From Pseudonocardia asaccharolytica DSM 44247 = NBRC 16224 (GTDB lineage: Bacteria > Actinomycetota > Actinomycetes > Mycobacteriales > Pseudonocardiaceae), in assembly GCF_000423625.1 (NCBI RefSeq), contig NZ_AUII01000001.1, positions 186,001 to 250,000 on the forward strand: 64,000 nt of DNA, in the 5' to 3' direction. The notes beneath the pieces are model-generated. The model searched no databases. It had not been told where the DNA came from and saw only the letters and a list, made by a program, of their open reading frames with translations. Numbering within the stretch: position 1 is the stretch's first letter; the number at the start of each line of letters is the position of its first letter. Shown one piece after another: positions 35,669 through 41,721 of the stretch. A program made the position numbers and the translations under genes.

Positions 35669-36429
35669 GCCTGCCGACGCCGCGGAGGGCGCGCTGGCCG
35701 CTGCATCCGCTCAGTACGGCCCTCGCGTTGCTGGCCATCGCGGGGGTGGCGACGGCCTCGGCGTTCACCGCGGAGCACGGGGTCGCGGTGGCTGCGGCGG
35801 TGCTGCTGCTCGTCGCGGTCGCCGGCGCGGCCGCCGGGTTCGCCAACTCGGGCTCCACCTGAAGCCACAACTCGGCATTCCTGCTGAGCGCGTCGGTCTG
35901 GCGCGACAAGCCCGTTCTCCCGTACTTCGGTGCCGGTCTGCTGCTGGGCGCGGTGACGGTGGCGTTCGTGGGCGCGGTCGCCGGCGCGCTGCCGCAGGCG
36001 CTGGTGCCCGCCCCGGTGCGCTGGGTGATCTTCGGCGTCGCGGCGCTGATCGTGCTGGCCCGCGAGGTCGGCGTGCTGCGGTTTCGGATCCCTCAGAACG
36101 CCCGGCTCGTGCCCGAGCGGGTGCAGCATCTCGGCGAGTGGGGCGCGCTGCAGTTCGGCTTCGAGATGGGCACCGGGATGCGCACCTACTCGCCCTCGGC
36201 GCTGCCGCATCTGGCGCTGCTGGCGGTCGTGCTGGTCGTGCCGTTCCCCACGGCGTTCGCGCTGGCCGCCGGGTTCGCGGTGGGCCGGTTCATGATGCCG
36301 CTGCTGTCCAACGCGTGGAGCGACGACGGCGGCTGGTCGGATCTGTGGGCGCGCGCCGAACCGGTGGTGCGTCCGGCGCTGGCCCTCACCTGCGTGGCGG
36401 CGCTGACGGTTGCGACGCTGCACGCATGA
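35665..36429 (+). pseudogene. Polytopic membrane protein gene with an in-frame TGA
   Basis: One frame runs from GTG 35665 (overlapping the previous stop) to TGA 36427-36429, 255 codons, broken only by TGA at 35860-35862 after 65 codons. Both sides read as one membrane protein: two helices before (LSTALALLAIAGVATASAF, VAVAAAVLLLVAVAGAAAGF), then NSGST-stop-SHNSAFLLSASVW and four more helices. One change, TGG to TGA, would explain it, with Trp the natural residue. The second part contains RVQHLGEWGALQFGFEMGTG. Options are a nonsense mutation, a base-call error, read-through, or restart at GTG 35953. No family recognised; it sits where mau clusters keep mauE/mauF-like membrane proteins. Confidence 0.65.
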
Positions 36430-36758
36430 CCCGCGGTATCCGTGAACTCGTGGTCGTCTACGACGTCGGCTGCCCGCACTGTTCCCGGATCGCTCGCGAG
36501 CTGCCGGACTGCGTGTCGGTCCGGGTCAAGGTGCGCTCGTGCCGGGACCCACAGCTGCCCGGCATCTATCCGAACCTGCGCGCGCACCCGGCCGTCACCG
36601 CGTGTGCGGCACCCGCGATCGGCGTCGTGCGCCGGGACGGCTCGGTGCGCTGGTGGCCGGGGCTGACCGGGGCGGTCGGCGTGCTGCCGGTACTTCGCCC
36701 CGGGTCCGCCCGGCAGGCGGTCCGGCTGCTGCGCAGTGCGCTGCGCGCCCGTGCGTGA
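36426..36758 (+). CDS. Small thioredoxin/glutaredoxin-like protein (CPHC)
   Basis: A 110-residue protein without signal peptide. It opens with a beta strand and redox motif, ELVVVYDVGCPHCSRIAREL (C24-P-H-C27 region), the same CPHC dipeptide as DsbA, and continues with two more Cys (RSCRD, TACAAP). The Ala-Pro in CAAPAIGVVRRDG takes the place of the cis-Pro loop. It is the last gene of the operon, its ATG overlapping the membrane-protein stop. A cytoplasmic reductant or partner for the system is plausible. Confidence 0.68.
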   Translation: MTRGIRELVVVYDVGCPHCSRIARELPDCVSVRVKVRSCRDPQLPGIYPNLRAHPAVTACAAPAIGVVRRDGSVRWWPGLTGAVGVLPVLRPGSARQAVRLLRSALRARA

Positions 36759-36770
36759 ACAGGACCGCCA

Positions 36771-36790
36771 GTGCGTTACGCAACGCTCAC
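36771..36790. terminator. Hairpin between the redox operon and the MerR gene
   Basis: GCGTT-ACGC-AACGC (36773-36786), flanked by GTG and CAC that can also pair across a bulge. It lies between convergent genes and includes the MerR stop. The bases share GTG...GCGTTACGC...CTCAC with the long palindromes and may be a decayed version. Confidence 0.4.
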
Positions 36791-37698
36791 AAGGCGCGCA
36801 GCGCCGCGATGAACCACTCGAACGCCGGGACGGACGCGGGCCGCTGCGGCCAGCCGTTGAGCCTGCCGAACAGGGTCCAGTACCGCTCCACGCGGCGGTC
36901 GGTGAACGTGGCGATCCGCTCGGCGACCTCGGCCCGCGCGGACGGGTCGAGATCCCCGACCCCGATCCGCTCCAGCACGGCCGCGGCCTCGGGCGAGCCC
37001 GGATCGACACCGGCGGCGAGCGCACCGCCGGCATGCTCGGCCACCGCGGCGGCGTCGACCTGCGGGGATTGCTCGGCCGCCGAGCCGGCCACCGCCATCT
37101 CCCGGGCCCTGGCCCGGAAGGACGGGTCGGCGACCAGTTCGGCCAGCTCCACCCAGGCCTCGACCTGCTCGGTCGTCGGCTCCTCGGGCAGCTCGGCCGG
37201 CAGCTGACGCATCGCGGTCGCGATTCCCGCCCCGGGTGCCTCCGGATCGGTCCCCGTGAAGACGTGCTCGACGAAGTCGTCGATCACCTGCTGGCGCTGC
37301 GCGGCCGACAGGCGCGCGAGATCGTTCATCAGGGCTATCTCCCGTTCGGTGTGCCCGCCGCGGGCGAGCAGCGTGCACACGGCGCGCTGTACCCGCAGAG
37401 CACGGATCTGGCTGTTGATGGCGTGAATGTGCGTGGCGGCGACCTCGTCGACGCGCCTGCGACGCAGCAGCACCGCGCGGATCTGGTCGAGGCCCAGCCC
37501 GAGCTCGCGTAGGGTGCGCACGAGGTCGAGCCGCGCGACCGCGGCCGCGTCGTAGCGGCGGTATCCGCCGGTCGATCGGTCGGTCGGCGGCAGCACACCG
37601 GCGTCCGACCAGAACCGGATGGTGCGGACCGGTACGCCTGATCGGCGGGCGAGCTGGCCGATCGTGAGCAGCGTGGGCCCCGCGGTCGTTGAGGTCAT
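36787..37698 (-). CDS. MerR-family transcriptional regulator
   Basis: A 303-residue regulator with the MerR N-terminal winged helix (TIGQLARRSGVPVRTIRFWS, GYRRYDAAAVARLDLVRTL) and dimerisation helix, and a long helical C-terminal domain of ~180 residues, as in TipA-like effector-binding members. No metal-binding Cys pair is present, so an organic ligand is more likely. The ATG at 37698 is set by its own promoter, which has the elongated spacer typical of MerR targets, so it is autoregulated. It is divergent from the M50 peptidase gene. Confidence 0.88.
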   Translation of the reverse strand: MTSTTAGPTLLTIGQLARRSGVPVRTIRFWSDAGVLPPTDRSTGGYRRYDAAAVARLDLVRTLRELGLGLDQIRAVLLRRRRVDEVAATHIHAINSQIRALRVQRAVCTLLARGGHTEREIALMNDLARLSAAQRQQVIDDFVEHVFTGTDPEAPGAGIATAMRQLPAELPEEPTTEQVEAWVELAELVADPSFRARAREMAVAGSAAEQSPQVDAAAVAEHAGGALAAGVDPGSPEAAAVLERIGVGDLDPSARAEVAERIATFTDRRVERYWTLFGRLNGWPQRPASVPAFEWFIAALRAL

Positions 37699-37704
37699 GG
37701 GAAC

Positions 37705-37735
37705 ACCCTGAAGGTTCCAGTGGCTGGAAGGTCAA
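37705..37735 (-). promoter_or_regulatory. MerR-type promoter with operator in a 19-bp spacer
   Basis: Minus strand: -35 TTGACC (37730-37735), spacer of exactly 19 bp, -10 CAGGGT (37705-37710), then 6 nt to the ATG. The spacer holds the dyad TTCCAG-CCA-CTGGAA (37715-37729). MerR proteins bind such dyads and untwist over-long spacers, so this should be the regulator's own site. Confidence 0.78.
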
Positions 37736-37776
37736 GTGGGAATCGCCGGCTCGGATCGCGCTGACAGACTGGGCCC

Positions 37777-38472
37777 GTGCTCGAGGACCTCCCGCTGGCG
37801 CTGCAGACCGCCGCCGACCGCCCCGCCGTGCTGGGCGCCGGGGTTTTCGCGCTGGTCGTGGTGCTGTGGACGGCATCGTGGCGGCTCACCCGCACCGTCG
37901 TGACGATCGCCCATGAGGGTGGCCACGCGATCTCGGCCGTGCTCACCGGCCGCGGGCTGACCGGCATCCGGCTGCACGCCGACACCTCCGGGGTCACCCA
38001 TTCCACCGGCGCGGGTCACGGGATCGGCCTGGTCCTCACCTTCCTCGGTGGCTATCCGGCACCCTCGCTGCTCGGATTGGCGGGGGCGCTGCTGGTGGCC
38101 GCCGACCGGGCCGGCGTGCTGCTCTGGATCGCCACCGGGCTGCTCGTCGCGACGCTGATCCACATCCGCAACGCGTTCGGGGTGCTCGCGGTCGTGGGCA
38201 CCGGCGGGGTGGTCGGGGCCGTCGCCTACGCCGCCCCGCCGGACGTCCGGATCGCCTTCGCCGCCGCGCTGTGCTGGTTCCTGCTGTTCGGCGGGCTGCG
38301 CGCGGTCCGCGAGCTGCAGCGCGGCCGGCGGCGCGGGCGCTACCGCGATTCTGACGCCGATCAGCTCGCCCGGCTCACTGGGGTTCCGGCCGGAATGTGG
38401 GCCGCCCTGTTCTGGTTGCTGAGCACAGCGGCACTGATCATCGCGGTGTGGGTGCTGCTGGTCCGGATCTGA
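37777..38472 (+). CDS. M50 family membrane metallopeptidase
   Basis: A 231-residue polytopic protein with the zinc site HEGGH at H46-E47-H50 (VTIAHEGGHAISAVLTGRGL) and four to five more hydrophobic segments. The usual second zinc motif (NxxPxxxxDG) is replaced by GYPAPSLLGLAGALL, as in the M50B-like group related to sporulation factor SpoIVFB-like proteins, so proteolytic activity is not assured. GTG 37777 lies 6 nt after CAGACT. Divergent from the MerR gene, which may control it. The EamA gene follows 17 nt after its stop. Confidence 0.75.
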   Translation: MLEDLPLALQTAADRPAVLGAGVFALVVVLWTASWRLTRTVVTIAHEGGHAISAVLTGRGLTGIRLHADTSGVTHSTGAGHGIGLVLTFLGGYPAPSLLGLAGALLVAADRAGVLLWIATGLLVATLIHIRNAFGVLAVVGTGGVVGAVAYAAPPDVRIAFAAALCWFLLFGGLRAVRELQRGRRRGRYRDSDADQLARLTGVPAGMWAALFWLLSTAALIIAVWVLLVRI

Positions 38473-38489
38473 CGGAAAGGGCAGCAGGC

Positions 38490-39428
38490 TTGTACCCAGA
38501 GCGCACACTGTCGGCCGGTTTCGGGCTCGCGGTGCTCTCCGCGGTCTCGTTCGGGCTCTCCGGCCCGGTCGCCAAGGCGTTGATCGAGGCCGGCTGGTCG
38601 GCGAACGGGGCGGTGCTCGTGCGGCTGGGCGGCGCCGCGGCCGTGCTGCTGGTGCTGTTCGCGGTGCTGCGGCCCGGCGTGGTCGCGGCGGTTCGCGCCG
38701 ACGGGCCCGCGCTGCTGACCTACGGCGTGCTCGCGATGGCGGGCATGCAGGTGGCCTTCTTCAACGCGGTGCGCTACCTGCCGGTCAGCGTCGCGTTGCT
38801 GCTGGAGTACCTGGGCCCGGTGCTGGTGGTCGCCTGGGTGTGGCTGGTGCGGCGGCAGCCACCCAGCGGACGGACCCTGCTCGGCGGGCTGGTCGCGATG
38901 ATGGGGCTTTCGTTCGTCGTGGAGATCTGGACGGGGGGCGGGCTGCGCTGGGAGGGCGTGGCCTGGAGGCTGGCGGCCGCGTTCTGCCAGGCGTCGTACT
39001 TCCTCGTCGCCGACCGGGCTCAGGCCGCGACCCCGCCGCTGGTGCTCGCCGGGGTGGGGATGAGTGTCGGCGCGGTGACGGTGGCGCTGCTCGGCGCGGC
39101 CGGGCTGCTGCCCATCGTCGTCGACCCGGCCGTGACGGGGGTGGTGCTCGGCGGCACCGACGTCGGCTGGTTCGCGGCCACCGCGGTGCTCGTGCTGGTC
39201 TCCACCGTGCTCGCCTATCTGACCGGGGTCGCCGCCATCGTCCGGATCGGCGCCTCGCGGGGCTCGCTGGTGGGCCTGCTCGAGGTGGTGGCCTCGGGGC
39301 TGGCGGCGTGGCTGTTGCTGGCGGAGGTTCCGGGATCGGCACAGGTGGTCGGCGGGGTGCTGATCCTCGCGGGCGTCGTCGCAACCCGAAGCGCCCAACC
39401 GGCGGCGTCCGCCCTCCGATCGTTTTGA
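38490..39428 (+). CDS. EamA family (DMT) transporter
   Basis: A 312-residue carrier with ten predicted helices as two EamA repeats; the repeats show SAVSFGLSGPVAKALIEAG and AAAFCQASYFLVADRA. Typical segments VSVALLLEYLGPVLVVAW and GLLEVVASGLAAWLLLAE close each half. The only start with a good ribosome binding site is TTG 38490, 9 nt after GGAAAGG. Family members export amino acids or metabolites; the substrate is unknown. Confidence 0.82.
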   Translation: MYPERTLSAGFGLAVLSAVSFGLSGPVAKALIEAGWSANGAVLVRLGGAAAVLLVLFAVLRPGVVAAVRADGPALLTYGVLAMAGMQVAFFNAVRYLPVSVALLLEYLGPVLVVAWVWLVRRQPPSGRTLLGGLVAMMGLSFVVEIWTGGGLRWEGVAWRLAAAFCQASYFLVADRAQAATPPLVLAGVGMSVGAVTVALLGAAGLLPIVVDPAVTGVVLGGTDVGWFAATAVLVLVSTVLAYLTGVAAIVRIGASRGSLVGLLEVVASGLAAWLLLAEVPGSAQVVGGVLILAGVVATRSAQPAASALRSF

Positions 39429-39431
39429 CGA

Positions 39432-39461
39432 GCCCCCGGGCGGCCTCGGCCGCCCGGGGGC
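39432..39461. terminator. 30-bp palindromic terminator
   Basis: GCCCCCGGGCGGCC (39432-39445), centre TC, GGCCGCCCGGGGGC (39448-39461): perfect 14-nt arms between the convergent EamA and hydrolase genes. It has the same 2-nt-centre plan as the other palindromes. Confidence 0.8.
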
Positions 39462-39471
39462 GTGCCGCGGC

Positions 39472-40257
39472 TCAGCTCAGGAAGCCGAGCACGTGCGCGC
39501 GCACGGCGTCCGGCGCCTCCAGCTGGGGGAGGTGCCCGGCACCGTCGATGATCTCCAGCCGCGAGTCGCGCAGCCGGGAGCGGAACTCCTCGGCGTAGAC
39601 CGGGTCGACCAGCTTGTCCTGGGCGCCCCAGATCAGCAGCGTCGGCGCGCTCACCCGGTGGATGCGGCGCTCCAGGCCCTTGTCGGGGATCGGCCAGATG
39701 AAATGCAGAATGCTGGCCATCCGCATGGCGGCCTCGAACAGCGCCTGCGGGTCGTCCGCAGGCGGGGTGAGCATGGCGGCGAGCGGGCTGGTCGGGTCGG
39801 CCAGCACGAGTCCGGGCAGCGAGTCCGGCGGGATGCCGGCGATGTCCGGGATCGGGGTGTCGTCGCGCCAGAAGCCGATCGGCGCGACGAGCACGAGCCT
39901 GGTGACCCGTCGCGGGCTGTTGGACGCCAGCTCGGCGGCGACCATGCCACCGAACGAATGCCCGACGACCTGAACCGTGTCGAGCCCGAGAACGTCGAGC
40001 AGTTCGTCGTAGAACAGCACAAGCTCCCAGATCCCGGGCAGGTGGGTCAGCGCGTCGGAGTCGCCCCCGCCGGGATGTTCGACGGCGTAGACGGTGTGCC
40101 CGGCGGCCAGCGCGTCGAGGAACGGGTCCCAGAACAGCCCGCCGGCGCCGTGCAGGAACAGCACCGGGTCGCCGGTGCCGGCCACCAGGACCCGGGCCCG
40201 GATCTTGCCGACCTCGACGATGCGCTCGCTGACCTCGGAGGTTGCGGTGGTGGTCAT
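39472..40257 (-). CDS. Alpha/beta hydrolase
   Basis: A 261-residue alpha/beta-fold enzyme. Oxyanion motif FLHGAGG near 35-40, nucleophile elbow GHSFGG with S101, a cap region of about 80 residues, the acid in LLIWGAQDKLVDP, and the catalytic His in IIDGAGHLPQLEAP. It resembles C-C bond (meta-cleavage product) hydrolases and esterases, but the exact reaction is unclear. The ATG at 40257 is preceded by AGGAGAACCGCC. It lies 11 nt downstream of the LLM gene and is probably cotranscribed with it. Confidence 0.85.
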   Translation of the reverse strand: MTTTATSEVSERIVEVGKIRARVLVAGTGDPVLFLHGAGGLFWDPFLDALAAGHTVYAVEHPGGGDSDALTHLPGIWELVLFYDELLDVLGLDTVQVVGHSFGGMVAAELASNSPRRVTRLVLVAPIGFWRDDTPIPDIAGIPPDSLPGLVLADPTSPLAAMLTPPADDPQALFEAAMRMASILHFIWPIPDKGLERRIHRVSAPTLLIWGAQDKLVDPVYAEEFRSRLRDSRLEIIDGAGHLPQLEAPDAVRAHVLGFLS

Positions 40258-40268
40258 GGCGGTTCTCC

Positions 40269-41519
40269 TCAGGCCTTGGCGCCGGCGGGCGCTGCGGTGG
40301 CGGCACGGTCGGCGGCACCCTCCGGCCACCAGCGGTGGGTCCAGCCCTCGTCGTCCCAGATGTGCCGGATGCGGGGCAGCACCTCCTCGGCGAACAGGGT
40401 GATGTTCTTCTTGGTCAGCTCGTGCGGCATCGAGCCGATCTGCAGCAGTGCGTGCAGGTTGCCCACCCGCAGGGTCTTCGCGGCCTCGATGAGGCGGTCG
40501 GCGACGGTGGCCGGGCTGCCGCCGATGATGAAGCCCTGCTCGTTGAGGGTCTTCCAGTCCTTCTCCAGCGCCGCGGCCGCGGCGATATCGCCTGGCTGGT
40601 TCGTCTTGATCGCGAACTCGGTGCTCTTGCGGGTCCGGTAGCCGGGGGCCTCGAAGAAATACGGGGGAATGTGCAGGCATTTCTTGAAGAAGTACGAGCA
40701 ATGCTCCAGGTATTCTTTCTCGGCCCGCTCGTCGGTCTCCGAGACGCAGATCTGCTGGGCGAACCCGGCGCGGAACGGATTCCGGTCGACGCCCATCTCG
40801 TCCATCTTGTTCCAGAATCCGTCCATCAGCTTCTTGCCGAACTTAGCCCCGAAGAACGACAGATAGCTGTAGGTGTAGTCCTTCTTCCCGGCCAGTTCCC
40901 AGGTCTCCACGGACCCGCCACCGGCCAGCCACACCGGCGGGTGGGGTTTCTGCAGCGGCTGCGGCCACGGGTTGACGTAGCGGAGCTGGTTGTAGCGGCC
41001 GTTGAAGCTGAACGGGCCCGGCCGTGTCCATGCCTGGATGATCAGGTCCTCCGCCTCGCGGAAGCGCGGGCGGGTCTGGGTCGGCGGAACGCCGTAGCAG
41101 AAGTTGACGTCCATCGAGGTCCCGACGGGGAAGCCGGCAGCGAGCCGTCCGTTGGAGAGCACGTCGATCATCGCGAACTCCTCGGCCACCCGGGTGGCCG
41201 GCTGATACAGCGCCAGCGTGTTGCCCAGCACCATGATCGCGCTGTTGTTCGGCGTCCGCCGGGCCAGGGCGGCGGCCATGATGTTCGGCGAGGCCATGAA
41301 CCCGTAGCCGTTCTGGTGGTGTTCGTTGACCCCGACGCCGTCGAAGCCGAGCCGGTCGGCGAGCTCGAGTTCGTCGAGATTCCACTGATAGTACTGAGCA
41401 ACCTGTTTCGGGTCGCACAGCTCGGTATTGGGTGGGGTTACCCAAATGCTCTCGTAGCGTGTCTCGAAATCCGCAGGCAGGTCGCGGTAGGGCATAAGAT
41501 GGAAGAAGATCGACTTCAT
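40269..41519 (-). CDS. LLM class flavin-dependent monooxygenase
   Basis: A 416-residue bacterial-luciferase-type TIM barrel using reduced flavin. Family stretches are LADRLGFDGVGVNEHHQNGY, ALARRTPNNSAIMVLGNTLA, EEFAMIDVLSNGRLAAGFPVG and WPQPLQKPHPPVWLAGGGSVE. The start at 41519 has AAGGG at a good distance; a second ATG two codons upstream is less favoured. It pairs with the downstream hydrolase, so a ring or chain oxygenation followed by hydrolysis is likely. Codon use is slightly less GC-extreme than in its neighbours. Confidence 0.88.
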   Translation of the reverse strand: MKSIFFHLMPYRDLPADFETRYESIWVTPPNTELCDPKQVAQYYQWNLDELELADRLGFDGVGVNEHHQNGYGFMASPNIMAAALARRTPNNSAIMVLGNTLALYQPATRVAEEFAMIDVLSNGRLAAGFPVGTSMDVNFCYGVPPTQTRPRFREAEDLIIQAWTRPGPFSFNGRYNQLRYVNPWPQPLQKPHPPVWLAGGGSVETWELAGKKDYTYSYLSFFGAKFGKKLMDGFWNKMDEMGVDRNPFRAGFAQQICVSETDERAEKEYLEHCSYFFKKCLHIPPYFFEAPGYRTRKSTEFAIKTNQPGDIAAAAALEKDWKTLNEQGFIIGGSPATVADRLIEAAKTLRVGNLHALLQIGSMPHELTKKNITLFAEEVLPRIRHIWDDEGWTHRWWPEGAADRAATAAPAGAKA

Positions 41520-41637
41520 TGTCATCCCTTCGTGGGGCCATGCCGGTGGGTCTGGAAGTGGTTCTCGCCGGTCTCTGGACACGACAACGCAACGCCCCGT
41601 CACCGGTCTGTGATGCCGGACACGTTCGTCGAGTCAA

Positions 41638-41660
41638 ACAACCTGCTACGCAGTTGTCAA
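41638..41660 (-). promoter_or_regulatory. Candidate operator and -35 before the LLM gene
   Basis: ACAAC-C-TGC-TAC-GCA-GTTGT (41638-41657) is a dyad with one extra base, overlapping TTGACA on the minus strand (41655-41660), a consensus -35. It is the most AT-rich patch of the 196-bp gap to ppdK. Probably the control site of the LLM-hydrolase pair; the regulator is unknown. Confidence 0.4.
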
Positions 41661-41721
41661 TGCTTACCGACAGTCGACCGCATTACTCGCGAGACAAGAT
41701 CCACCTTTGTCCGGCGAATGG

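Noticed and set aside
35860..35862. Selenocysteine at the in-frame TGA
   Set aside because: The site is a likely Trp at a membrane boundary with no redox partner residue, and I see no convincing stem-loop directly downstream.
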